A stretch of 38,246 bases of DNA from Entamoeba histolytica HM-1:IMSS (taxonomy: Eukaryota; Evosea; Mastigamoebida; Endamoebidae). The stretch covers positions 1 through 38,246 of the forward strand of contig NW_001915017.1 of NCBI RefSeq assembly GCF_000208925.1, in the 5' to 3' direction. Below are positions 10,253-20,310 of this stretch, piece after piece. Made by a program: the position numbers and the translations under genes. The stretch's first letter is position 1. Each line of letters begins with the position of its first letter. The notes beneath the pieces are model-generated. The model was not told the DNA's origin, made no database searches, and was given only the letters and a program-made list of their open reading frames with translations.

Positions 10253-11491
10253 TCAATTGCAAACAAAAGGATAAACTGCTTTATATGATGCTTTACTATC
10301 TAATATTCCTGTGTGTGTATATTTTCCTAAATTCTCAAATGTCTCTGCTCCAATATTTTGACAAAATTCTAATGAATTCAAATTAACCGTACCATCTCCA
10401 TCACTATATAAAAGTTTACTGTCACTATCATAACTTTCATTTTCCATTTCTACTCCATCAATGCTTTCATGTCCTGATGATATTAAACAATGCATTTTAA
10501 TAGGGAATGGTAATTTATAATTATATTTTTCATATAAATCTTTCATTCCATGTTGAACTCCATGAAGATAATTTTCTTGGAAGAGAGGATCATCTAATGT
10601 TTTAATTAATTCTTCTAACTCATCTGCATTATATGTTTTTCCTGTTGATTTAATTTTCATTAATGTTTGTTCTCCAAATATTTTTGTTCCTCCTATTGGG
10701 AATAATAATGCAACTGTTTCTGTTCTTCTTGCAAATGGTCTAATTTTTGATGCTCTAACAGGAAGTCCAAGATTATTTCCTGGAAATGCTGCTGCAATAG
10801 ATTTAACTGATCCAAGGAATGGTGTTGACATTGCAACCCAATTATCAATGTATTTATCTGCAAATTCTTTTCCTACATAGTCTAAAAATTTATAAAACAT
10901 TAATCCTCCCATTGAATGTGAAATAACAACTACTTTTCCATATTTATTATATGTGTTAATTATTAATTCCTTAGTGTCTTCAAACCAATTTCTTTTATGT
11001 TTATATTCTCCATATCTATAGTATCTCCAATCATATGATGCTCCTACCATATTATCTCCATCTACATATCCTAATTTCTTAAATTTCTTAATTAAATCAT
11101 GAAAACATTTTGCAAATATGGATAATGGAAAATTAGGATCAATTTCATCACATGCATATGTACTTCCAAATTTAGGAGAAAGGATATTGACTCCTTCAAT
11201 ATCAATTTGTTCTTTAGTTTCTGAGTTCCACGTTGGAGTAAGATATCCTAAAATACAATCATTATTAAAAGGATTTAAATCTTTTAAAGCAATCCATAAT
11301 CTTTGATAATCAAGATGAGTATCACAATCACTTGGTAAAGGGGTTTGGGAAATATCAGCAATATCCACTTCAGCTTCTAATATTGAAGCTAGAATACCTG
11401 GAATAAATACAATTGGTTTTTTGGCTGGACATTCTTCTGCATAACTGTTTGAGATAAGACACAAAACAATAATGATCAATGACACAGCCAT
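10253..11491 (-). CDS. Secreted LCAT-family acyltransferase / phospholipase
   Basis: This 412-residue protein belongs to the lecithin:cholesterol acyltransferase family (alpha/beta hydrolases that transfer or release the acyl chain of phospholipids). A cleavable signal peptide covers ~1-18 (hydrophobic VSLIIIVLCLISNSYA). The oxyanion-hole region IVFIPGILAS is at 27-36. The nucleophile Ser193 sits in ISHSMGGL (190-197). The likely acid is Asp366 in SDGDGTVN (363-370) and the likely base is His393 in YTHTGIL (391-397). The family lid region with paired cysteines lies between 56 and 129. The length is typical for protozoan members. It is probably secreted or lysosomal. The ATG at 11491 was chosen because it directly precedes the signal peptide. 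The exact substrate cannot be read from sequence. Confidence 0.9.
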   Translation of the reverse strand: MAVSLIIIVLCLISNSYAEECPAKKPIVFIPGILASILEAEVDIADISQTPLPSDCDTHLDYQRLWIALKDLNPFNNDCILGYLTPTWNSETKEQIDIEGVNILSPKFGSTYACDEIDPNFPLSIFAKCFHDLIKKFKKLGYVDGDNMVGASYDWRYYRYGEYKHKRNWFEDTKELIINTYNKYGKVVVISHSMGGLMFYKFLDYVGKEFADKYIDNWVAMSTPFLGSVKSIAAAFPGNNLGLPVRASKIRPFARRTETVALLFPIGGTKIFGEQTLMKIKSTGKTYNADELEELIKTLDDPLFQENYLHGVQHGMKDLYEKYNYKLPFPIKMHCLISSGHESIDGVEMENESYDSDSKLLYSDGDGTVNLNSLEFCQNIGAETFENLGKYTHTGILDSKASYKAVYPFVCN

Positions 11492-11750
11492 GGTTTAGGT
11501 TCAACTGTTAATAAGATATTCTTCCTTATTTATAACTTCCAATATTTTTTTTTCTTTCTTCACTGAATTTTCTTTATGATTTGTTATTACCTATTTTTAT
11601 TCTTTTTCGATTTTCTTTAAGCCAAGAATGTCATAAACTTCCCATGTTATCTTTCCTTTATTTCATTTTTTTCAATTTTCGACTTTATTAAATAGGACAT
11701 TCGGACTATTCCTTCTTTATTTTATCTTTTTTCTTAGTATTTATTCTGCT

Positions 11751-11830
11751 TTGGCAGCATTTTGCTGTCAAAATTCATCAATTAAACCATCGATTTTTCG
11801 GTAGTTTGGATTTAAATCTTTTTAAATCCA
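11751..11830. repeat. Three consecutive hairpins
   Basis: Hairpin 1: TTGGCAGCA (11751-11759), 3-base loop, TGCTGTCAA (11763-11771), with one G-U pair. Hairpin 2: AAACCATCG (11784-11792), 6-base loop, CGGTAGTTT (11799-11807), with one mismatch and one G-U pair. Hairpin 3: 10-bp perfect stem TGGATTTAAA (11807-11816), 4-base loop, TTTAAATCCA (11821-11830). Hairpins 2 and 3 share base 11807. No gene overlaps them. The stems of 1 and 2 are unusually rich in G+C for this region. Confidence 0.75.
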
Positions 11831-13154
11831 TTCAAAATAACAAAAGTGTCATTTTCTTGTGTTTCAAAGAATATTCTTTTTGTTGTTGTTTTTTTTTCAA
11901 GAGACAAATCTATTTATGTGTTGTATAACAGTATTAAAATTACATTCATATTTATTTGTATGAAACTGAACAAAAATAATAAATAATAAACAATAAATTT
12001 ATACAAAAAAACTTACCAGTCACAGTTGAACATAAAAACAAGATGTAAAGAAGTAAACATTCTTTAACTTGGATAAAGAACGATAAGTTGAGTTTTATAA
12101 ATAATGACAGTAAGTTAATGAAAAGAAAAACAAAGAATAAGTCATAAAAAGAATGTTGTTGTCTGAGGAAATGGTTTTATCAAATTATTTCTCAAATTCC
12201 AATCTATGGTAAACATAATAACAAAAGAGTAAATTATATTCGACATAAAAATGTATCAGGGACATTCATTATGAATTAAAAGCTGAATGAACATTTTAAT
12301 TATAGAGCTTTATCAAAAGAAAACTGAATTTAAAGCATATGTATATAAATAAAGACAATACTAATAACTGTTTTTAGATATAATTCCTAATTTATCTTTT
12401 TTTATAAATTATTAGTTTTTGCTTGACTAATCTTTCAATTGATAAATTTATGTTTAGTTGATTTATTGATACTTTTTAATTTAGAGCTTTGTTTTTTATT
12501 GAATATTGATATTATTTATAAATGGGTTTATTGTTTGTAATAGTTAATAAAATTAATAATTCTTTATGTAAAACATACCAGATAAACGAATCATATTATG
12601 AGATAATAATAACAATTATTTAAACCAAAATTATTTTCATCCTTTTATAATACCTAATAACATTTATTTAATTAGAAGTATATTTTATAATATTATTTCA
12701 TCTAGTTTATATTTAGTTATTCTATTATTCAGCATTTTTATTTAATACTCTTAATATTATTACATCAACAAATTCGTTCATTTTCATTTTATTATGAACT
12801 ACAAATGTTTTCATATTAACTTATTCTGTTAGTGAACTATGATTATTATTTCTGTAATAATTTTTCTAAGTATCTTTCTTGTTGCTTTGTTTTATTTGTT
12901 TCTCTTCATTTTTAGTATAACTGTAATGAGTTTTTATATTGGTATATTTAATATTAGATGATTGAATATCAAAATTTATATTGTATAACGTCATATTTAT
13001 TCACTGTCTTGGTAGATTATTTATTGTTTCTCATTTGGTACAATGTATTATCCTATCATTTCTCCATAGCTTGTTGCTTATATTATTTTGTTATGATAAA
13101 TATTTCTTGTGATAATTTAGTTCAACATATTTCTGTTGTATAGAACATTCAAAG

Positions 13155-13256
13155 TTAGTTGTCATATTTCTCAACCAAAATAAAATAAGCATCACAAAAC
13201 AAAGCAAGAACAGAAATAAATCCAAGAAATAAAAATTTGAATACACTTTTCTTCAT
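13155..13256 (-). CDS. 33-residue signal-peptide-like reading frame, possibly a truncated gene
   Basis: A minus-strand ATG at 13256 opens a frame beginning MKKSVFKFLFLGFISVLALF, followed by CDAYFILVEKYDN and a TAA at 13155-13157. The layout (two Lys, then a ~16-residue hydrophobic core, then Cys-Asp-Ala) is that of a secretion signal or a type II membrane anchor. Downstream on the same strand no long frame follows, but one frame stays mostly open with several stops to ~12720. It could be a first exon, the remains of a secreted protein gene, or chance. Confidence 0.25.
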   Translation of the reverse strand: MKKSVFKFLFLGFISVLALFCDAYFILVEKYDN

Positions 13257-13309
13257 GATAAGTATTTGAATATCCAATATTAATAGGTACTAGAATATAC
13301 TAATTTCTT

Positions 13310-14449
13310 ATGGATTTAGTGAATATTATGAACGTGTCAGATTTATTTAAATTGTTTAGTTTAATCTTTCAAATATCAAAACAAAGTGAAATGGAAGAAT
13401 TGATGAATAATAAAACTATTAAAGAAGTAATAAAAACACTTCCAAGCATACAACAATCAATTGAAGAAACGACAAAACAATACCAATATTATTTAGGCAG
13501 TAATAAAAATGAAGTGTTTGAAAAACAAGAGAATGAGACATTTGAAGAAGCTATTAAAAGAGGAGAAGGAATATTTGATAGGATGAATGAAGTAGTTAGA
13601 AGAAGAAGATTAGTGATAGAAAAAGGGAAAACAACGATGAGTAAAATAGAAGATATTAAGAATAAAATGGAAGTAATAATGAAAGACTGCAGTGATGATG
13701 AAGAGACACTAGGAAAAGCAAAGAATAAAATAATAGATAAAATCATTAAAATAGAAGAAATGAAAATGGAAGACAAAGTCACAAAATTAGAATATGAAAT
13801 TCAGAGAATTAATGAAGAAATTAATTATATTAAAAAGGAATTTAAAGATAAAAAAGAAGAATGGGGAAAACAATATAGTGATTATCCTGAAAGAAAGAAG
13901 AGATTAGAAAATATGAAAGGAATGATAAAAATGGAAGAAATGAAAGAATTAGAAGAATGGACAGAAAAAAGATTTGGAAATATACTAATTGATTCAGATA
14001 AAGATGATTGGAATAAAAATACATCAGTATTTGATAGAAGAATAATGAATAAAGAACATATAATAATTATTATTGAAGATGAAAACGGAAATAAGTTTGG
14101 AGGATATATTAATTCTAAAATTGATAAAGTTATTTGTTTTATTAATGACCCAAAATCATTTTTATTTTCATTAGAATCAAATGGAAGAATAGATGGTGTA
14201 TTTCAAGGGATGAAAAAATTTGATATTAAAGAACCTCAATACACTTTTTATCTATGCAATCAATCACATGACTATTTATTTGGATTTGGAAATGGTGAAG
14301 ATATTGGTGTTGGTAAAGAAAATTATAAAACATTATCGTATTGTGATCAACGTTCATATGAATATGAAGGAATATCAAATGCACTCTGTGGGAAACAACA
14401 TCCAGAACATTTCACACCAAAAAGAATTATTGCTGTGGAAATGAAATGA
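13310..14449 (+). CDS. Coiled-coil protein with C-terminal TLDc domain
   Basis: This protein has 379 residues. Residues ~40-215 are a highly charged Lys/Glu-rich coiled coil. Residues ~215-379 match the TLDc fold. The strand ILIDSDKDDW corresponds to the ILYDSDKDGWS family start. It is followed by a hydrophobic IIIIIEDENGNKFGGYI strand, a loop with SFLFSL, the YTFYLC and YLFGFGNGEDIGV segments and a terminal RIIAVEMK strand. TLDc proteins are linked in other eukaryotes to oxidative-stress defence and V-ATPase binding; Entamoeba has several coiled-coil/TLDc proteins. No signal peptide is seen, although the first 20 residues are mildly hydrophobic. The A+T-rich flanks on both sides leave it isolated. 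Confidence 0.8.
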   Translation: MDLVNIMNVSDLFKLFSLIFQISKQSEMEELMNNKTIKEVIKTLPSIQQSIEETTKQYQYYLGSNKNEVFEKQENETFEEAIKRGEGIFDRMNEVVRRRRLVIEKGKTTMSKIEDIKNKMEVIMKDCSDDEETLGKAKNKIIDKIIKIEEMKMEDKVTKLEYEIQRINEEINYIKKEFKDKKEEWGKQYSDYPERKKRLENMKGMIKMEEMKELEEWTEKRFGNILIDSDKDDWNKNTSVFDRRIMNKEHIIIIIEDENGNKFGGYINSKIDKVICFINDPKSFLFSLESNGRIDGVFQGMKKFDIKEPQYTFYLCNQSHDYLFGFGNGEDIGVGKENYKTLSYCDQRSYEYEGISNALCGKQHPEHFTPKRIIAVEMK

Positions 14450-16681
14450 AGTTTATTTTAATACTTTTTCTTTCAAAAAGAAAATAAGATCATTATTTGA
14501 AGTAATTTCATTAACTTAAATATATTCTTATCATTTTTTAGCACTGTTATTTTCCTATTTCAATACTTTGAATAAGAAAAAGTCATCTAAAATAAAACTA
14601 ACTGTTTAGTAAATGTAACTACTCTAAAACAAAGATAAGCATTCTCATTTTTGTTATATTAGATAATAAAAATCACTAATATTGTAATGATACTATACTC
14701 ATTCATTTATATTCATAAATAAAGTAATACATTAAATTTACACAATAATATTATTCGAATTAATATTAAATTATACTATATATTTATAATTAAGATAATA
14801 TATAATTGAAATAATTCATTAAAAAATTACATGAAAATTGATAAATATAGAATATTTTGATAAATATAATTTGTTAAAAAAACAAATTTTTAAACAATAT
14901 AAAAATGATTAATTATTTATGAATAAACAATTTTGAATATTTGTAAATGTTCTAATAAAATAAATCAAAATATTCCGATCATTATTTACAATAATTTCTA
15001 AAGAATAATATAAATAGTTTGATTGTTAATATCAATGTATAATGAAATAATCGTACAATAAATAGTTGCATATTAGTTTGTAATGGTATTTGTATTTATT
15101 GAAGATGATGGATAACTATAAAATAATGACAATTATTTATTATGTTCAATTAATTCTTTGAATTCTTTTTATTTCTTACAGTTATGTATCATTTTATTTG
15201 TTCATTTTTATCAATGTATATACATATAAACAAATCATTTTATTTTGTTTATATTATTGAATAAACCGTTTTATTTTTGATTTAACTTGTAGTTAGTTGT
15301 TTTTAGATTATTTTTTTAAATTATTATTTGTTCACGTGCTAATTAAAGTATTATTCCTAATGAGATTCATAAAATACACGTATCTAAGCAATTTTAGTTA
15401 CTTTGATAATCTTGAACGATAAAATTATTTTATTAAATTTTGCTTATAAAAGATTTTAGTACAATATTTACTGATTTGAAGTATATCATTTATTATATTC
15501 TATTTTCTTTACAATATTAAACAAAACCTTAGTTTTATACAATACTCAAAATGTTATTGCATTTTTTCTCCATAACTACTGTAAATATTCAAAAAGATTA
15601 TATATAAATAAGAAAATGCCTTATTGAATTTTAGTAATTACTTTACCTAAAAGTCGATTAAAATTGTAAAATTTAAGAAAAAAACATAAAAATATTCATT
15701 TTATATATTATTTCATTGTTTGTTCTTTTTCAAAACGCAAAAACTGTTGTTGATATTTGTATAATTCATTATATGGATAAATCAAAGATAACTTGAAGAA
15801 ATAATCCATTTGATTAACAAATTATTTATAATAAAATATAATTTAATATCTTTATTCAATTATTTGATAATGTTGATAGTAACCAAAAACTCTATCCAAT
15901 AATTCTTAGCAATTTTTTGTTTTATATTCATTGTTTGGTTATAACAATTTATTATTTGTATAAATTCTTTTGTAATTCTATTATATTTAAAACTTTTAAA
16001 CAGATTTTATGTGATTATTAAACTTGTTAAAACTAAGAATAAGCATATCCTTTTCATGAAAATTATAACTAAAATGCTAATATTTGTATTTTCGATATTT
16101 CTTATGAAAGAAATAAAATTTTATTGTTCAAATGTTTATTTACTAACTCTTTCAATAATTAGACGAATAAATATTTGCGAAATGTCAACTATAATGTAAG
16201 ATTTTATAGTTATTATAAACTACCAATACATCAAATGAAATAGTTAATTTACATTAAAAGTACATTAAATCTTTTTGATAAAATTGAATTTTAAAAAAAA
16301 AACAACTAATTGAATAGAAAATAAATAATTTTTAACTTTATAATTATTTCAAAGAAGAAATATTCCGTTTAATTTTATGTATATTTAATACCTTCACAAT
16401 TAAAATGATCGTGTTAAGTATAAATATACAATAAACTTGAACAAGTCATATCAACAAAGTGAAAATTCCAAAAATAAGAATTCCATTTTATGAAAGAAAT
16501 AATTTATCAGAACAAATGAAATAAGTTTATCTAATAAATAACGTTTACTTACTACCATTTTAAATTCATTAAATAAACACAAAATTATGAATAAAAAGAA
16601 TTGAAGATTATTTAAAGAATAAAAATAATCAAATAACTCTGTGAATAAAAACCAGAGTTTTTATAACTAAGTACTAGATGA
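14450..16681. other. Intergenic desert, 2.2 kb
   Basis: This is very A+T-rich sequence with no frame longer than about 60 codons and no coding-like composition. I see no tRNA, transposon end or tandem array. The short plus frame at 16011-16199 is biased only by base composition and was not accepted. Confidence 0.6.
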
Positions 16682-17734
16682 CTAGAAAAGAACAAGATCT
16701 GGATTTTGGGATACAATCTTATGTCTAATAATCGGTGAACATTTAGTTCCTCGTACAATTAAGGATTTTTCTTGTTTATTATAATAACAACCATTTCTCA
16801 TATCAAAACAAAACATTTGATCACAATTAGCAACTGTAATATTTAACGAGTTAAATTGACCAGTATAATACATATAATTTAATAATGACTGATCATATCC
16901 CCATATATCAACTCTTTGGTAATTAAATTGAGAAGTATAAATTTGAAGTAACCGAAGAACCTTTTCAGTTCCACCAAAAATTGTTCCAGAATTAACAATC
17001 TTAGTTTTATTTGCTGCATATAATTCTGCAACTTCTTTATTAATACTTTGTGTCATCCATTTTTTTGTTAGCTCATTTGCCAGAGAAGTGCATGATATAT
17101 CACCTTTATTATTTCTAGAACATTCATTGCTTAAATATAATTGACTATCTGAAAAGGTAGCAAATCCATCTTCAAAGAAAAAGACATCTCTAAGGTCTGC
17201 AATAAACACTCTGTCATATTTTTCTTTATTTTCTTCAAGATATTTTTGTATTACAACATATCTAAGAACTGCCCCATTGTATAATGAATCAACTTTTACT
17301 GTAATAACTTCTACTCCTTTTGATTTCATTAAAGAAGCAAAATTAACTTCTGGAGGTTCTCCACATAACAATAAAATTTTTTTAGCATTTGGAATTCCAT
17401 TTTGATTTAGTGAAAGTGTTTGTAATGTCATTTGACGTTGGTTAAGCCAACTTCCTTTGTTAGAAAAATATACTCCATAAATCAATAAATCTCTTTGATT
17501 GTTGGGTTTATATTTAAATGGAACTGCACATTCTTCAGAATAATTAAAGTTATATAGTTTAAATAATTTATCTTCGTATTTTGATTTAACTCTTTGATTT
17601 GTTATGATAGGAGCTGTATTCAATTTAATAAGAGCTGGTTGTTTATTACCAACCACATAAATAACAATCAACATAATAAGAATATAGAAACATATTGATA
17701 TAAAAATACATAAATTTGTTAATGTTCTTGTCAT
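16682..17734 (-). CDS. Type II membrane protein, glycosyltransferase-like (GT-A fold)
   Basis: This protein has 350 residues. A short cytoplasmic N-terminus is followed by one membrane helix at ~8-29 (CIFISICFYILIMLIVIYVV), the classic Golgi glycosyltransferase topology. The lumenal domain shows a DxD-like motif in DRVFIADLRDVFFFEDGF (DLRD at 180-183), then a KIVNSGTIFGG strand and GYDQSLLNYM. These follow the order DxD, NSG, DQ typical of GT-A-fold sugar transferases. Several paired cysteines lie near the C-terminus. The exact GT family and sugar are not evident. The sequence begins with an ATG at 17734 directly before the anchor. It is isolated, with more than 1.5 kb of empty DNA on each side. 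Confidence 0.7.
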   Translation of the reverse strand: MTRTLTNLCIFISICFYILIMLIVIYVVGNKQPALIKLNTAPIITNQRVKSKYEDKLFKLYNFNYSEECAVPFKYKPNNQRDLLIYGVYFSNKGSWLNQRQMTLQTLSLNQNGIPNAKKILLLCGEPPEVNFASLMKSKGVEVITVKVDSLYNGAVLRYVVIQKYLEENKEKYDRVFIADLRDVFFFEDGFATFSDSQLYLSNECSRNNKGDISCTSLANELTKKWMTQSINKEVAELYAANKTKIVNSGTIFGGTEKVLRLLQIYTSQFNYQRVDIWGYDQSLLNYMYYTGQFNSLNITVANCDQMFCFDMRNGCYYNKQEKSLIVRGTKCSPIIRHKIVSQNPDLVLF

Positions 17735-19021
17735 AAATTTACTTTTTAATGAAATAAGTTTATTAAACTCTTTTTTATGATGAAGAATTAAACTTTTTTA
17801 AAAATGCGTTTATTATTGAAAATTCTTCCTATTAAAAATTTAACATGTAATTTTACAGCAAATTCTTTTCGTAGATAAATAACATAACGCAAAAGGGGTT
17901 GTAGTACTGATTTTGTTAAAATGAAATAATATTGAATATCCAAAACAATAAAACAAAAAGTTCACTCTATCAAATAATATATTCTGATAAGTCTTTAACA
18001 GTAGAAACATTAATGTAAGTTATGTTATTTTCTGTATATTTTTATGAATGTTTTGTTTTATCTAAAATACTTTATCATATCATATTCAATATCACAACTC
18101 ATTGTTACAATCAAAAAGTATGCTTATCAAAAAAAAAAAACAAATAAACAAATACATGAATATGGAATGATAAATTATTGAAGGGGGTGTGATTTTCTAT
18201 CAGTTAATAATAATTTTAAACAAAATATAGTTAGTAAATATTTATTCCTAATATAAGATTAACGAAAATTATTTTTTCTTTAAGTCTCTAACAAAAGAAT
18301 TTCTTAGTCAAATGATGTTATTAGACTGATTCGTATATAAAAGGTATTGAAAAATTTGTTTGGATAATATTTTTATGTTGTTAATTATTTTTAATAAAAA
18401 AGGAATATTCCAGAATGAAGAAATATTTATTTGCGAACCAAATGTTCTTATTTTGGTTAGATTTTTCATGCTTTTTTTCCTAAATAATTATTTACATAAA
18501 TACATATTATTAATGATTTTTTATTTAAAAAACTATTTTAATTTTTCTAAATGTAATTTCCTTTATGTATTAGAATTTCACATTTTTACATTGTCATAAA
18601 AAAACAGACAAACAAACATAAAAAAATGTAAGAATGAGGGTATTAATAAAAACAAAAATATTTAAAAAAGCCTGACAAATAAATATCAGAAAATAATTAT
18701 TACTTATTAAATATACAAAATTTTTAGTTATTTTGTTTTATTTTAGAAGCTATAAAATGTTTATTATCTTATTCATAATTGAAAAATTGACATATATTAA
18801 TTATGCTTTGTTTCACATGGTTTTACTTTTTGTATTTAAATACTGTTTTAAAGTATTACAAATATTCACTGTTTCTTCTGAAAAATTATCCTAAAAAATT
18901 ATTTATATTACTTTTTATAAAAAATTTAAGTAAATAAAGTGTAATATAGAGTAAATAAGTATGTAATATTTAAATAATCATGATTATTTATAAATATAAA
19001 TTTATTCATTTTTATTGTATT
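17735..19021. other. Intergenic region, 1.3 kb
   Basis: No convincing gene was seen. A plus frame at 18360-18599 is compositionally A+T-driven and hydrophobic and was not accepted. A perfect GTATTTAAA core-promoter match lies at 18832-18840 within the 12-bp palindrome GTATTTAAATAC, but no gene follows it. Confidence 0.55.
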
Positions 19022-19391
19022 TTAGAGGATTTCTTTATTAAGATATATTCTTAGAGAAAAATATATTCATTATTTGTATTATACGAGGGTTTTTTACTAA
19101 GATAGATCTTAAAAAAATATTTCTATATTTATATATCTTAAATAAATTTATTATAAACTTATATTTAATTTATCTAAGATTAATAATTTTCTTATTTTAT
19201 TAATTTTTAATGTAATTTATAATTAAAAAAAGCAGTTATTCTCTAATATTTTATTAAATTAGTTTTTAGTACTTTAGAACAAATTTTTACTCTAATATTC
19301 AATAAAAATAAATAAAATATATTTTAGAGATTGAAACAGGGCATCTCGACTCTAAAGAGTTTATTTTCAACCCTGAGAAGAACTATTTAAA
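19022..19391 (+). promoter_or_regulatory. RPS3A upstream region with clustered CTCTAA motifs and core promoter
   Basis: Six copies of CTCTAA, in either orientation, lie at 19022-19027, 19051-19056, 19241-19246, 19290-19295, 19324-19329 and 19350-19355. The last is within ACTCTAAAGAGT (19349-19360). Closer to the gene, TTGAAACAGGG (19331-19341) and TTTCAACCCTG (19065-type block at 19365-19375) have halves that are reverse complements of each other in the same order. GAAC (19380-19383) and TATTTAAA (19384-19391) match the two Entamoeba core elements, GAAC and the GTATTTAAA TATA-like box. The ATG follows 38 bases after the TATA-like box. The core assignment is from known Entamoeba promoters; the function of the CTCTAA cluster is inferred. 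Confidence 0.6.
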
Positions 19392-19428
19392 CGAGCAAAA
19401 TCATTAAAGATACAAACAGAAAAGAAGA

Positions 19429-20199
19429 ATGGCAACAGGAAAGAATAAGAAGTATAAGGCAGGAAACGTTAAGAAGGGAAGCAAGAGAAAGATTGCTGAG
19501 CCATTCTCCAAGAAGGAATGGTATAATGTTAAAGTACCAAAGAACTTCAAGAGAAGAACTGTTGGACAAATTGTTGTAAATAAAACAGCTGGTACTAGAA
19601 TTGCTTCAGAACAACTTAAAGGAAGAGTTGTTGAAGTAAATCTTGCTGATCTCATGGAAAATGAAAAATTTGGAGCATACAACTACAAATTTAAATGTGA
19701 AGATGTTAATGGAAAAGATTGTCTTATGATTTTCCATGGACTTAAACTCACAACTGATAAATTAAGATCAATTGTTAAGAAGTGGTGTACTCTTATTGAA
19801 ACATCAGTTGATGTTAAAACTACTGATGGACATTTAATTAGAATCTTCTGCATTGGATTCACCAGCAGAAAATCCAACCAAATCAAGAAAACTTCATATG
19901 CTAAAAGTGCTCAAATTAAGAAGATTAGAAAGATTATGAACAATCTTATCACTAAAGAAGCTGCTTCACGTGAACTTACACAATTTGTTGATTATCTTAG
20001 AGAAAACAAACTTCCAAAAGAAATTGTTGCTAAATGTAGCAAAGTCTTCTCAATGGACAATGTCTACATTCGTAAAGTTAAGATTCTTAAGGCTGGTAAA
20101 ATTGATTCACTTAAACTTCTTGACCAACATCAAGACACTAGTGCACCAGTTGAAGCTGCCCCAGTTGCTGAAGAAAAAGGAGAAGTAGTTGAAGCATAA
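19429..20199 (+). CDS. RPS3A: 40S ribosomal protein S3a (eS1)
   Basis: This 256-residue protein is the small-subunit ribosomal protein eS1, which sits on the platform of the 40S subunit near the mRNA exit. The N-terminus is highly basic (MATGKNKKYKAGNVKKGSKR). Conserved segments follow in order: WYNVKVPKNF, the VGQIVVNKTAGTRIASEQLKGRV stretch, KFKCEDVNGKDCLMIFHGL, and the IRIFCIGFTSRKSNQIKKTSYAKSAQIKKIRK signature. The C-terminus is an acidic/alanine tail. The length is close to the usual ~260. Codons are C-ending and selected (AAG, CTT, ATC), as expected of a highly expressed gene and unlike the neighbours. It converges on the CDK gene, with 111 bases between stops. Confidence 0.98.
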   Translation: MATGKNKKYKAGNVKKGSKRKIAEPFSKKEWYNVKVPKNFKRRTVGQIVVNKTAGTRIASEQLKGRVVEVNLADLMENEKFGAYNYKFKCEDVNGKDCLMIFHGLKLTTDKLRSIVKKWCTLIETSVDVKTTDGHLIRIFCIGFTSRKSNQIKKTSYAKSAQIKKIRKIMNNLITKEAASRELTQFVDYLRENKLPKEIVAKCSKVFSMDNVYIRKVKILKAGKIDSLKLLDQHQDTSAPVEAAPVAEEKGEVVEA

Positions 20200-20310
20200 T
20201 TGAATTGTAGGTATTAAATTACACATTTAATTTTAGAAAAGAAAATAACATATTTTTGAGTATTAAAAAATGGTATAAAAAACATAAAAAGAATTTAGTT
20301 AAAGATAAAA

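Larger units (their letters stand above)
11492..13309. other. Intergenic region, 1.8 kb
   Basis: This is A+T-rich sequence between the LCAT start and the TLDc gene. It holds a run of three adjacent hairpins at 11751-11830 and a 33-codon minus-strand reading frame at 13155-13256 that looks like a signal peptide. A plus-strand frame at 12958-13143 has no coding features I trust. TTATAAATAAGG on the minus strand (~11523-11534) is a possible TATA-like element for the LCAT gene. Confidence 0.6.

Noticed and set aside
12958..13143. 61-codon hydrophobic plus-strand frame
   Set aside because: It has no signal-peptide layout and no recognisable family, and the opposite strand here may be a decayed gene.
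14450..16681. Possible SINE/LINE remnant in the 2.2-kb desert
   Set aside because: I saw no reverse-transcriptase-like coding, no target-site duplication and no recognisable element end.
18360..18599. 79-codon plus-strand frame
   Set aside because: It is Phe/Ile/Leu/Asn-dominated as expected of random A+T-rich DNA, and has no domain, conserved motif or promoter.
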